Assembly: GCA_002432095.1 (NCBI GenBank)
Contig: DJFQ01000211.1
Coordinates: 1-12,532 of the forward strand
Reading direction: 5' to 3'
DNA length: 12,532 nt
Origin: Marinagarivorans sp. UBA5868
Lineage (GTDB): Bacteria > Pseudomonadota > Gammaproteobacteria > Pseudomonadales > Cellvibrionaceae
Positions 1-6,976 of the stretch are shown here, piece after piece. The translations under genes and the position numbers were made by a program. Numbering within the stretch: the stretch's first letter is position 1; the number at the start of each line of letters is the position of its first letter. The notes beneath the pieces are model-generated. The model saw nothing but the letters and a program-made list of their open reading frames with translations. It ran no database searches and had not been told where the DNA came from.

Positions 1-2
1 AT

Positions 3-47
3 CGCCGCAACCAAGGGAATCGCACCAAGCTGTTCAAGATTAAATAA
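3..47 (+). CDS. Possible 3' end of an upstream gene (ABC permease C-terminus?), partial
   Basis: The frame starting at base 3 is open to a TAA at 45-47 and encodes a short basic tail ending KLFKIK. The other two forward frames also stay open for a while, so the frame choice is not certain. A gene of the same operon is expected here because an ABC ATPase follows, and TauC/SsuC-type permeases often end in a short basic cytoplasmic tail. The identity is inference from position; fourteen codons are too few to recognise a family. Confidence 0.3.
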   Translation, partial: RRNQGNRTKLFKIK

Positions 48-58
48 TCGGAGTCAAT

Positions 59-103
59 CTTAAGTAAGCGAAATTTAGATTAAGTAACAGAAGCAAGCTT
101 AAG
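59..103 (+). repeat. Three TTAAG direct repeats with about 20-bp spacing upstream of the ABC ATPase gene
   Basis: TTAAG occurs at 60-64, 80-84 and 99-103. The first and third copies are part of the palindrome CTTAAG (59-64 and 98-103), and the first two continue as TTAAGTAA. The spacing of 20 and 19 bp places the copies on nearly the same face of the helix. They lie in the roughly 85-bp gap before the ABC ATPase. They could be a regulator site or chance in AT-rich DNA; no protein is assigned. Confidence 0.3.
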
Positions 104-124
104 CGCTGAAATGTCCGAATTTCC

Positions 125-128
125 GAGG
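125..128 (+). promoter_or_regulatory. Shine-Dalgarno site that favours the ATG at 134
   Basis: GAGG lies five bases before ATG 134. The alternative GTG at 128 overlaps this site and cannot use it, so the start at 134 is preferred. Confidence 0.6.
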
Positions 129-133
129 TGGTT

Positions 134-991
134 ATGCAACTGAGCGTAAATGTGAACAAAGAGGACTTAAAGCCATATCGCGCGGGGATGCGCTCAAACG
201 ACCGTGGCCATATCGAAATTCAGGATGTAACGATTAGTTTCGGGCGCGGTGCGAAGATGAATCTCGCGGTGGAAACTACTACTCTCGATATTCCGCCAGG
301 ACAATTCGTATGTATTCTCGGGCCATCAGGATGCGGAAAATCCACGTTGCTCAACTCGGTGGCCGGATATGTCACACCCACCAGCGGACGGGTATTGGTT
401 GACGGTCGGCTTGTGGTGAAACCCAGTCCAGATCGCGGAATGGTATTCCAACAATATTCGTTATTTCCCTGGAAAACCGTGCGGCAAAATATCGCCTTTG
501 GTCCGCGACTGGCCGGTCACAGTCCGCAGGAATGTGATTCTATCGCCAACACTTTTTTATCGATGATCGGCCTGAGCAAGATCGCCAACAAATTGCCGGG
601 CGAACTTTCTGGCGGAATGCAGCAACGTGTGGGCATTGCGCGGGCGCTGGCCAATTATCCTAGTGTGTTGCTTATGGATGAACCCTTCGGTGCATTGGAT
701 GCACAGACCCGGTTGATCATGCAGGAAAACCTGTTAAATATATGGTCCGAATTCGGCATTACCGTTTTATTTGTTACTCATGATGTTGACGAAGCCATTT
801 TCCTGGCAGATCGCATTTTGGTAATGAGTGCCAGCCCGGGATCGGTAATTGCTGATTTATCAGTGGATATTCCCCGGCCGCGCGCACCAGAGGTGGCGAC
901 AGCAGGGGAATTTATTGCGTTAAAAAAACAGTGCCTGAGTTATATCCGCGAGGAAAGCTTAAAGGCGTTCGAGACCATAGGAGACCACTGA
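134..991 (+). CDS. ABC transporter ATP-binding protein, NitT/TauT (SsuB/TauB-like) family
   Basis: This is the cytoplasmic ATPase subunit that powers an importer for a small anion or organosulfur-type solute (nitrate, taurine and sulfonate transporters belong to this family). The protein of 285 residues is the usual length. Walker A GPSGCGKST is at residues 63-71, the signature LSGGM at 158-162, Walker B LLMDEPFG with D182/E183, and the switch histidine H216 in FVTHDVDEA. This last motif and the FPWKTV stretch in the Q-loop region are typical of TauB/SsuB/NrtD proteins. The stop TGA overlaps the ATG of the next gene. Permease and binding-protein genes would be upstream, outside the window. 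The substrate is not determined; the neighbouring sulfur-type redox genes make an organosulfur compound plausible, but that is inference. Confidence 0.93.
   Translation: MQLSVNVNKEDLKPYRAGMRSNDRGHIEIQDVTISFGRGAKMNLAVETTTLDIPPGQFVCILGPSGCGKSTLLNSVAGYVTPTSGRVLVDGRLVVKPSPDRGMVFQQYSLFPWKTVRQNIAFGPRLAGHSPQECDSIANTFLSMIGLSKIANKLPGELSGGMQQRVGIARALANYPSVLLMDEPFGALDAQTRLIMQENLLNIWSEFGITVLFVTHDVDEAIFLADRILVMSASPGSVIADLSVDIPRPRAPEVATAGEFIALKKQCLSYIREESLKAFETIGDH
979..984 (+). promoter_or_regulatory. Shine-Dalgarno site for the SCO gene
   Basis: AGGAGA lies inside the last codons of the ABC ATPase gene, six bases before ATG 991. It fixes the SCO start at 991 rather than at the in-frame ATG 931, which would give a 60-base overlap and no clear ribosome site. 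Confidence 0.7.
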
Positions 992-1710
992 TGGATGTTC
1001 AGCGAGATTTTCTCGATGGTTATCGCGCGGCAGTCATAAGGCTTCGCCGCTCCGCCATTGCTCTGCGACTGTTTTCTCTGGTGATAGCACTTCTTGCGGG
1101 CTACTCCGGACACGGCGCGCACGCAGATGAAGGCTCTTTTTCCGTCTTGCGCGCACCAAAGCCATTACCGGAATTCTCGCTCGTGGATCAACACGGTCGA
1201 ACATTTACGCGTGAGCAGCTCACGAATCAATGGTCTTTAATATTTGTCGGCTTCACTAGCTGCCCTCACGTATGCCCCATGACTCTGCGAAGACTCGAAG
1301 CGCTGCGCGCAGAGATGGGCCTGCGCATCGGCGTTGATAAAATTCCGGAAATCGTTTTCCTTGCGGTGGATCCGGCCAGGGACCAGCCGGTGCTGAAAGA
1401 CTATCTCGCCAATTTTGATCCTTCTAACATTGGTGTTACCGGTGCAAAGTCGGAAATCGATAAATTGGTCAAGGGATTGGGAGCGGCCTATCGGTTTGTT
1501 GATAAAAAGCCCGGAAGTGATTATTACGAGGTGCTTCATTCTTCCGCAATCAATCTGGTTAATCCGCAGGGCGAATTGATAGCACAATTAAATCCGCCGT
1601 TTGCAGTAGCGCCGATGACACAATTTTTGGTCAACCTAATTCGCAGTGCAAAGTCACAACTCCATGCGGGCGCCGAAGCGCAAAGCCTGGCAAATGTAGA
1701 TGACGAATAA
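991..1710 (+). CDS. SCO1/SenC/PrrC family protein, membrane-anchored thioredoxin fold
   Basis: SCO proteins bind copper on the periplasmic side of the membrane. They help build the CuA centre of cytochrome oxidase or act as thiol/redox sensors. The 239-residue protein has a hydrophobic anchor or signal at about 26-46. A thioredoxin-like domain follows with the copper-binding CPHVCP motif (C91, C95) and the conserved distal histidine H183 in VLHSSAINL, so all three copper ligands are present. The gene overlaps the ABC ATPase stop by one base (TGATG) and its own end overlaps the cytochrome gene by 11 bases, suggesting coupled translation. SCO genes usually sit with oxidase genes. Here the partners are a transporter and a diheme cytochrome, so it may serve copper or thiol handling for a dedicated electron route. 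Family call is firm; role is inferred. Confidence 0.92.
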   Translation: MDVQRDFLDGYRAAVIRLRRSAIALRLFSLVIALLAGYSGHGAHADEGSFSVLRAPKPLPEFSLVDQHGRTFTREQLTNQWSLIFVGFTSCPHVCPMTLRRLEALRAEMGLRIGVDKIPEIVFLAVDPARDQPVLKDYLANFDPSNIGVTGAKSEIDKLVKGLGAAYRFVDKKPGSDYYEVLHSSAINLVNPQGELIAQLNPPFAVAPMTQFLVNLIRSAKSQLHAGAEAQSLANVDDE

Positions 1711-2344
1711 TCGTGGGGTAGGATGTTGTGTGTTGGTGCTGGTTTTTGTTGCGGTGAGCAGCAACGCGGATATGCTCGACAAAACTGGCATGGCGCCGTG
1801 GGAAGTTTGTGCTCTTTGCCACGGTGCGGATGGTGTAAGTGTAATGCCTAAGTTCCCCAAACTGGCTGGACAGAAAGCCGCTTATATCGAGAGCCAAGTA
1901 CTACGATTTCGTCATGGAGAGCGGATGAATGATGGTGGACAAATGCAAACGATCAGCGCCGAGGTTGAGCTTGGGGATCTGGCGGATATATCGCGTTATT
2001 TTGCCGAGCTTCCTGTTCGCGATCCTGTTGATAAGGGAATTTTGGCAGCGGAATTCCCGCCGGAGGAATATCTTATTCGGGTTGAACGCGGGAGGAAACT
2101 GTTTTATCAAGGCGACAAAAATGTCCCCGCGTGCGTCGTTTGTCATGCGGACAAAAATTCCCAAGCACCTTGGTTAGATGGTCAGCATCGCGCCTACATC
2201 GAGAAGCAGCTAATAGATTTTCGTGATGGCAATCGTCGCGATTTTATTATTGGAAAAATGCCGGCCATTGCGGCAAATTTGACGAGCTTTGACCGAGAAG
2301 CGATTGCGTTATTTGTTGAGTCCGAGCGAATAAGTCGAAATTAA
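1700..2344 (+). CDS. Diheme cytochrome c, c4-like, exported
   Basis: This is a periplasmic electron carrier of 214 residues. A signal peptide with a hydrophobic core (VLVLVFVAV) ends at a likely cleavage site after SNA, near residue 23. Two heme c attachment motifs follow, CALCH at 37-41 and CVVCH at 145-149, in two similar halves. Each half has the c4-type pattern of a tyrosine/phenylalanine-Arg stretch followed by a methionine that could be the sixth heme ligand (GGQMQTIS in the first, IGKMPAIA in the second). Cytochromes c4 pass electrons from the bc1 complex or dehydrogenases to terminal oxidases. The start at 1700 lies inside the SCO gene, and a later start would lose the signal peptide. 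With SCO it suggests that oxidation of the imported substrate, or of a product, feeds a respiratory chain. Confidence 0.9.
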   Translation: MTNNRGVGCCVLVLVFVAVSSNADMLDKTGMAPWEVCALCHGADGVSVMPKFPKLAGQKAAYIESQVLRFRHGERMNDGGQMQTISAEVELGDLADISRYFAELPVRDPVDKGILAAEFPPEEYLIRVERGRKLFYQGDKNVPACVVCHADKNSQAPWLDGQHRAYIEKQLIDFRDGNRRDFIIGKMPAIAANLTSFDREAIALFVESERISRN

Positions 2345-2482
2345 CACGCTTTAATAATTTATCTGCTGATAATTTGCTTTTTAAAATGTATGCAATAAGT
2401 TAATTATCTAAAAAAATTCAGTTTATTTATTGATATAACATGTTATGACAAGTACGATTATTTACATTGAGAGCTGGTGATT
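2345..2482 (+). promoter_or_regulatory. AT-rich promoter region before the GntR-led operon
   Basis: This 138-bp gap is much richer in A+T than the flanking genes and separates two transcription units. TATAAC at 2434-2439 could serve as a -10 element, but no good -35 hexamer is seen at the usual distance. No hairpin followed by a T-run was found after the cytochrome gene, so read-through from upstream is possible. Confidence 0.45.
2435..2446 (+). promoter_or_regulatory. Perfect 12-bp palindrome, candidate operator for the GntR regulator
   Basis: ATAACATGTTAT is a perfect inverted repeat. It is extended by a matching TG/CA pair two bases further out on each side (2431-2432 and 2449-2450). It overlaps the possible -10 element and ends 36 bases before the regulator's start codon. 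GntR-family repressors bind short palindromes and often control their own promoter, so this is the best operator candidate. Binding is inferred, not shown. Confidence 0.45.
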
Positions 2483-3250
2483 ATGAGTCTGGAAAATTCG
2501 CTGAATATGTCGCATCAACCACTTTATTTGCAGATCAAGGAGACGCTTAAAAAGCAGATTCTTGCAGGCGAATATGCGCCCCATGAGCGAATGCCTTCGG
2601 AAAGCGATCTAATGAAAATGTTTAGCGTAAGCCGAATCACCGTGCGCCAAGCGCTGCGGGACCTGCATACGGAAGGATTAATTTTTTCATCTCAGGGGAA
2701 AGGTACTTTCGCCAGCAAACCTAAAGCGATGCAAGATGTGCAGCATCTGGAGGGATTCGATGAGGCGATGAAGCCGAAGGGCTATGAAACCTCTGCGCGC
2801 TTGGTGAGCATCCGCGAAATTGCCGCCAATAAAGATATTCAGGAGCGCCTTGCATTGGATGCGAAAGCACGAGTGGTGGAAGTCATTCGCGTGCGCTACC
2901 TGAATCGGGAGCCGGTATCGGTCGACCGTTCATATTTTCCCATGAATATTGGCCAGATGCTTTTTTCCCGGGACCTCAGTGTGGATATTTTTCCCATTCT
3001 GGAAAATCAGCTGAATATCACTTTAGGCCGCGCTGCTATCAGCTTAGAGGCGCGTCCGGCGGATGTCGAAGTCGCCAAATTTTTAAAACTTGAACCGGGC
3101 AGCCCGGTGATGTGGGTGGAGCGGCTCACCCGCGATAGCAATGATAAGCCCATCGATTTTGAATACCTCGCCTTTCGTGGTGACTCTTACAAATACCGAT
3201 TCCAAATCGCGCGTGATCCCGCCCGGCACGCGGCCAAAAGAGAGGATTAA
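2483..3250 (+). CDS. GntR family transcriptional regulator, HutC subfamily (UTRA domain)
   Basis: This cytoplasmic DNA-binding regulator of 255 residues probably controls the downstream redox operon in response to a small effector. Residues about 10-75 form the GntR winged helix, with the typical PLYLQIKETLKKQI start, PSESDL, SRITVRQALRDL recognition helix and GKGTF wing. From about residue 95 the UTRA ligand domain follows, with a recognisable VVEVIRVRYLNREPVS strand and a late VMWVERLTRDSNDKPIDFE stretch. ATG 2483 is chosen over GTG 2477 because GAGAG at 2469-2473 is nine bases before it. The next gene begins only two bases after the stop, with its ribosome site inside this gene's end. The effector is unknown; HutC-type proteins bind sugars, amino acids, phosphonates and others. 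Confidence 0.93.
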   Translation: MSLENSLNMSHQPLYLQIKETLKKQILAGEYAPHERMPSESDLMKMFSVSRITVRQALRDLHTEGLIFSSQGKGTFASKPKAMQDVQHLEGFDEAMKPKGYETSARLVSIREIAANKDIQERLALDAKARVVEVIRVRYLNREPVSVDRSYFPMNIGQMLFSRDLSVDIFPILENQLNITLGRAAISLEARPADVEVAKFLKLEPGSPVMWVERLTRDSNDKPIDFEYLAFRGDSYKYRFQIARDPARHAAKRED

Positions 3251-3252
3251 GC

Positions 3253-4986
3253 ATGGCACTTCCCGAAGATATTTCTGTAATTGATGTCGACATCTTGATC
3301 ATCGGCGGCGGTACCGCTGGCCCTATGGCCGCTGTTGCTGCCAAAGAGCAGAATCCCGATGCCGAAGTAATGCTATTGGAAAAGGCCAACGTCAAACGCT
3401 CCGGCGCTATCAGCATGGGTATGGACGGACTTAATAATGCGGTCGTTCCTGGCCATTCCACGCCAGAAAATTACGTGAAGGAAATTACCATCGCCAATGA
3501 CGGCATAGTATTGCAAAAAGGCGTGATGGCTTACGCTCAGCGGTCGTTTGAAATGATTCAAAAACTTGATAGCTGGGGCGTGTATTTCCAAAAGGACGAG
3601 ACCGGCGAATATGACATGAAAAAAGTGCATCACCTCGGCACCTATGTTTTGCCTATGCCGGAGGGACACAATATTAAAAAAATTCTCTACCGACGTTTGC
3701 GGCGTCACCGGGTGACAGTGGAAAACCGCTACCAGGCAGTGCGTTTATTAAAAGATAAATCCGGCGCTGTCTGCGGTTGCATTGCACTGTCCACGCGCGA
3801 CGCCAAGGTCATCGTGATCCGCGCCAAAGCCGTCATCATGTGTACCGGCGCTGCCGGCCGAATCGGCCTTCCTGCCTCAGGATATTTGTTTGGCACTTAT
3901 GAAAACCCCGCGAATTGCGGCGATGGCCACTCAATGGCGTACCACGTAGGCGCGGAGCTCACTGGGCTGGAGTGTTACCAGATAAACCCGTTGCTCAAAG
4001 ATTACAACGGCCCTGCCTGCGCTTATGTCACGGGCCCGCTCGGCGGCTATACCGCCAACGCGAAAGGCGATCGCTTTATCGAATGCGATTATTGGAGCGG
4101 GCAAATGATGATGGAGTTTTACAATGAGTTGCAGGGAGGTAATGGTCCGGTATTTTTAAAGCTCGATCACTTGGCAGAGGAAACGATTCAGGAAATCGAG
4201 CACGTTTTGCATACCAATGAGCGCCCGAGCAGGGGGCGATTTCACGATGGCAGGGGTACCGACTATCGCACCAAAATGGTGGAAATGCATATTTCTGAAA
4301 TCGGCTTCTGCGCCGGTCACTCGGCGTCCGGTGTTTGGATTAATGAAAAGGGTGAAACCACGGTGCCAGGGCTTTATGGTGCTGGTGATATGGCATCTAT
4401 TCCTCACAGCTATATGTTGGGTGCGTTTGTATACGGGCAGATTTGCGGTGAAAACGCCACGGAATTTGCCCGCAACCGTGAGCTACCGGAGCTGGATGAG
4501 GCATTCATTCTTCGCGAGCGGGAACGCATCTTGGCACCGCTTAAACGCAGTGACGGCATTCCGCCCAATCAGTTTGAATACAAAGTTCGGCGTTTGGTAA
4601 ACGATTATTTACAGCCGCCAAAAATCACCAAAAAAATGGATATCGGTTTGGCGCGTTTGCACGCGATGGAAGCGGATATTCCGTATCTCTATGCCCGAGA
4701 CCCGCACGAGTTATTACGTGCGAATGAAGCTCAGCACATTCTCGATTGCGCAAAAATGGCGGCCTTTGCCTCGCTTTATCGGCAGGAAAGCCGCTGGGGG
4801 TTGTATCACAATTATGTGGATCACCCACAAACCGATAACGACAATTGGTTTTGCCATGTGCAGCTTTTTAAAGATGAGCAGAATCGTATGAGCTGCCGAA
4901 AAATGGCGATCGAGCCTTACGTAGTCGAGTTGGATGAACAAGAGAAATCTGCCTATCAACAATTGCGAGTAAAGCGCGCCGGCTAA
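3253..4986 (+). CDS. FAD-dependent oxidoreductase related to adenylylsulfate reductase alpha subunit (AprA) / fumarate reductase flavoproteins
   Basis: The 577-residue protein belongs to the AprA/SdhA/FrdA flavoprotein superfamily. The FAD-binding Rossmann motif GGGTAG is at 18-23, followed by LLEKANVKRSGAISMG at about 41-56. In SdhA/FrdA this latter region carries the histidine that binds FAD covalently; here, as in AprA, it is RSGA, so FAD should be non-covalent. N61 falls where AprA has a substrate-binding Asn, and H356 lies in GHSASG, a motif shared with AprA. A second FAD motif, LYGAGDMASIP, is around 374-383. It is somewhat shorter than AprA. The ribosome site AGAGGA at 3241-3246 supports the start. 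The next gene is a small two-cluster ferredoxin, the AprB position, so the two likely form a complex. No ATP sulfurylase is seen, so APS need not be the substrate; sulfite, a sulfonate or another compound is possible. Confidence 0.87.
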   Translation: MALPEDISVIDVDILIIGGGTAGPMAAVAAKEQNPDAEVMLLEKANVKRSGAISMGMDGLNNAVVPGHSTPENYVKEITIANDGIVLQKGVMAYAQRSFEMIQKLDSWGVYFQKDETGEYDMKKVHHLGTYVLPMPEGHNIKKILYRRLRRHRVTVENRYQAVRLLKDKSGAVCGCIALSTRDAKVIVIRAKAVIMCTGAAGRIGLPASGYLFGTYENPANCGDGHSMAYHVGAELTGLECYQINPLLKDYNGPACAYVTGPLGGYTANAKGDRFIECDYWSGQMMMEFYNELQGGNGPVFLKLDHLAEETIQEIEHVLHTNERPSRGRFHDGRGTDYRTKMVEMHISEIGFCAGHSASGVWINEKGETTVPGLYGAGDMASIPHSYMLGAFVYGQICGENATEFARNRELPELDEAFILRERERILAPLKRSDGIPPNQFEYKVRRLVNDYLQPPKITKKMDIGLARLHAMEADIPYLYARDPHELLRANEAQHILDCAKMAAFASLYRQESRWGLYHNYVDHPQTDNDNWFCHVQLFKDEQNRMSCRKMAIEPYVVELDEQEKSAYQQLRVKRAG

Positions 4987-5039
4987 TTAATGGCCTCTGT
5001 TGCTATGCCCAGCCAATCTCATTTATCAGGAGACGATAT

Positions 5040-5273
5040 ATGCCCACGGCTTCCCAGATCACTATGGTTCCCGTTGTTATCGATGAAGAAAAATGCATCG
5101 CCGATAAAGGCTGTAGAACCTGCATTGATGTTTGTCCCCTCGATGTATTGTGGATTAACGAAAATACTGGCAAGGCACACATGAAATACGACGAGTGCTG
5201 GTACTGCATGCCGTGTGAGGCCGACTGCCCCACCAACGCGGTGACCGTCAATATCCCTTATTTATTAAGCTGA
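5040..5273 (+). CDS. Small 2x[4Fe-4S] ferredoxin, AprB-like partner of the flavoprotein
   Basis: This 77-residue protein is almost only a ferredoxin fold. Cysteines 19, 25, 28 and 32 (C-x5-C-x2-C-x3-CP) and 53, 56, 59 and 63 (C-x2-C-x2-C-x3-CP) should hold two [4Fe-4S] clusters. The position directly after the AprA-like gene and the aromatic WYC motif at the second cluster are as in AprB, which carries electrons to or from the FAD. Known AprB proteins are about twice as long and have a C-terminal tail that wraps round the alpha subunit; that tail is absent here. AGGAGA at 5028-5033, six bases before ATG 5040, fixes the start. It should be cytoplasmic. The AprB-like role is inferred from context and cluster pattern. 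Confidence 0.88.
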   Translation: MPTASQITMVPVVIDEEKCIADKGCRTCIDVCPLDVLWINENTGKAHMKYDECWYCMPCEADCPTNAVTVNIPYLLS

Positions 5274-5281
5274 GGTGCACC

Positions 5282-6238
5282 GTGACGAAATTTGCCGATC
5301 CTTTGTTGGAGTCCATTGCTGTGCGCCTTGGCGATGATGATCCGGGAATTCGCCGAGTGGCGGTGATGGAATTGGTGGATAGCTCCGAGGCGGAAGCGGT
5401 GGAGCTGCTGATACGCGCGCTCGGCGATAGTGACGATTCGGTGCGCATGGAGGCCGCCAAAGTTATCGATGAATTTGATCCGCGGGACATGATGGATGCG
5501 TTGGTTAACGCATTAACATCACCGGATGAAAACGTGCGCAACGCTGCCGCTAACGCTCTGGCGGACTTAAAAGATCCCGCTGCTGCGCCAGCACTGATTG
5601 AGGCACTCAAGGAAGATGATGCGTTCGTGCTGGCGGCGATTCTCCGCTCCCTTAAACAGTTGCGTATTAAGGCTGCTCGGGTGCATGCGATCGCGCTGCT
5701 ACACCATCCGGACGAGCGGGTAAGGCGTGAGGCGGTGAGCTTGCTGGGTTATTTACAGGAGCCGGAAAATCTACCGCAATTAAAATCCATTGCCGCTAAA
5801 GATCCCGATCCGGAGGTTCGGCGCACTGCTATAGGTGCACTGGTGTACGCCAGTGCGGAGCAGGTTGGTAAAGCATTAATACATGGTCTTGACGATGAAC
5901 ACTGGCAGGTACGCGTGGAGGCGGCTAAAGGAATTGGCCGTTTAAATGTTCAGGATGCGGTGGATGCTTTGGTCGTTGCCACCCGCGATGCCATGTGGCA
6001 GGTGCAGGAAAAAGCCGCAGAATCAATCGGCAAACTTGGCGCCGTGCGAGCGATTCCCGCGTTGGCGGATTGCCTTAAAGATCCCATTAGTAATTTACGC
6101 AAAGCGGCGGTTGCCGCAGCGGGGGAAATTGCCCACCCGGATGGTCTTGCATTAGTGGCGGTCGCTCTTCAGGACAACGATCCCGATGTGCGCAAGCTGG
6201 CGCGCTGGGCAAAGGAGCGTATTGAATCCGCCAATTAA
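5282..6238 (+). CDS. HEAT-repeat (PBS-lyase-like repeat) protein
   Basis: This 318-residue soluble alpha-solenoid is made almost wholly of about ten helical repeats of some 31 residues. Each has the recurring pattern of Asp-x-x-x-Val-Arg-x-x-Ala-x-x-Ala-Leu (for example [43 protein letters not shown]). There is no catalytic domain, signal peptide or membrane segment. It starts with GTG at 5282; GAGG at 5272-5275 lies six bases before it and overlaps the ferredoxin stop, so the two genes are coupled. HEAT proteins of this type act as scaffolds or as chaperones and lyases for cofactor-carrying proteins. Between two ferredoxin genes, a role in assembling or docking the flavoprotein/Fe-S complex is likely, but this is inference. 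Confidence 0.9.
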   Translation: MTKFADPLLESIAVRLGDDDPGIRRVAVMELVDSSEAEAVELLIRALGDSDDSVRMEAAKVIDEFDPRDMMDALVNALTSPDENVRNAAANALADLKDPAAAPALIEALKEDDAFVLAAILRSLKQLRIKAARVHAIALLHHPDERVRREAVSLLGYLQEPENLPQLKSIAAKDPDPEVRRTAIGALVYASAEQVGKALIHGLDDEHWQVRVEAAKGIGRLNVQDAVDALVVATRDAMWQVQEKAAESIGKLGAVRAIPALADCLKDPISNLRKAAVAAAGEIAHPDGLALVAVALQDNDPDVRKLARWAKERIESAN

Positions 6239-6260
6239 TTCACCTCTTGGGGAATGCAAT

Positions 6261-6590
6261 ATGACATTTGTTGTTACTGAACAATGCATCCGCTGCAAAT
6301 TCACTGACTGCGTCGAAGTTTGCCCTGTGGACTGTTTTCACGAAGGGCCGAATTTTTTGGTGATCGATCCGGAAGTTTGCATCGACTGCGCGTTGTGCGT
6401 ACCGGAATGCCCGGTGGATGCTATTTACGATGAAAATGATTTGCCCGACGAGTTGCAGGAATTTATTGAAATAAACGCGCGGCTCGCAACATTTTGGCCC
6501 CAGCTCAATGAGCGCAGGGAGCCGTTGCCGGAGTCTGACATGTGGGCGGATGAACCGGGAAAACGTCAATGGCTGCTGGAGACGGTTTAA
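6261..6590 (+). CDS. fdxA: 7Fe ferredoxin ([3Fe-4S][4Fe-4S]), FdxA type
   Basis: The protein of 109 residues closely matches the Azotobacter ferredoxin I / FdxA type, including [20 protein letters not shown] and [12 protein letters not shown]. By that alignment C9, C17 and C50 bind the [3Fe-4S] cluster and C21, C40, C43 and C46 the [4Fe-4S] cluster; C12 and C25 match the extra cysteines of ferredoxin I. The C-terminal half has the usual [11 protein letters not shown]...WP extension. The true start is ATG 6261 with GGGGA at 6249-6253; extending the frame upstream to 6186 would run into the HEAT gene. FdxA is a low-potential cytoplasmic electron carrier. Here it is built into the redox operon, so it may link the flavoprotein to other cell reductants or oxidants. 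Confidence 0.95.
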   Translation: MTFVVTEQCIRCKFTDCVEVCPVDCFHEGPNFLVIDPEVCIDCALCVPECPVDAIYDENDLPDELQEFIEINARLATFWPQLNERREPLPESDMWADEPGKRQWLLETV

Positions 6591-6648
6591 TTCCTATGGG
6601 TCGCCGAGGTTTGCCATAACACCATGGTTGGAATATTCATCCAGTGAC

Positions 6649-6654
6649 AGAGGA
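6649..6654 (+). promoter_or_regulatory. Shine-Dalgarno site that favours ATG 6662 for the DUF971 gene
   Basis: AGAGGA lies seven bases before ATG 6662. The upstream in-frame GTG 6644 has no such site, and DUF971 homologues start close to the PxxVRLK stretch. Confidence 0.6.
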
Positions 6655-6661
6655 AATCCGC

Positions 6662-6976
6662 ATGAGTTTTTACCCTCCGCAGAAAGTCCGCCTGAAGAAG
6701 GATATTGGCGAACTGGAAATTATTTGGCAAAACGGCGACATTGCTAAAATCAGTTGCGATGAATTACGGCGCTATTGCGCATGTTCCAGTTGTCGCTCCC
6801 GCAAGTTAATTGGTGTGCGCCTGGTAACGGAAAGTGCAGAGATCGCCACCGTCAATCTGATCGGCAGCACCGCTTTGCAGGTGGTGTTCGCCGATGGCCA
6901 TGACCGGGGAATTTTCCCTTGGCCCTATGTGAATGCCATAGCGACGGGTCGCGTGCAGGAATTTTTAAATGCTTAA
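6662..6976 (+). CDS. DUF971 (GBBH-like N-terminal) domain protein
   Basis: This is a 104-residue single-domain cytoplasmic protein. It resembles the N-terminal domain of gamma-butyrobetaine hydroxylase and the C-terminal DUF971 domain of the plant Fe-S carrier HCF101. The diagnostic features are a beta-strand with IWQNGD, then LRRYCACSSCR with C39, C41 and C44, and FADGHDRGIFPW with H80. In gamma-butyrobetaine hydroxylase three Cys and one His at these places bind zinc, so a metal site (zinc or Fe-S) is likely here. It overlaps the start of the next gene by eight bases. Because an Mrp ATPase is encoded two genes on, a partnership in Fe-S cluster transfer is a reasonable inference. Confidence 0.88.
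   Translation: MSFYPPQKVRLKKDIGELEIIWQNGDIAKISCDELRRYCACSSCRSRKLIGVRLVTESAEIATVNLIGSTALQVVFADGHDRGIFPWPYVNAIATGRVQEFLNA

Noticed and set aside
931..990. Upstream extension of the SCO gene to ATG 931
   Set aside because: It would overlap the ABC ATPase by 60 bases and lacks a ribosome site, while ATG 991 has AGGAGA six bases upstream.
3253..4986. Calling the flavoprotein a true succinate dehydrogenase/fumarate reductase or a true AprA
   Set aside because: The covalent-FAD histidine region of SdhA/FrdA is absent, and ATP sulfurylase and a full-length AprB are not seen, so only a family-level call is justified.
4990..5184. Small open frame starting just after the flavoprotein gene
   Set aside because: It is out of frame with the ferredoxin it overlaps, has no recognisable motif, and the ferredoxin frame has an excellent ribosome site and cysteine pattern.
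6186..6260. Upstream extension of the 7Fe ferredoxin gene to 6186
   Set aside because: It lies inside the HEAT gene, and the family begins with the MTFVVTEQC sequence at ATG 6261.
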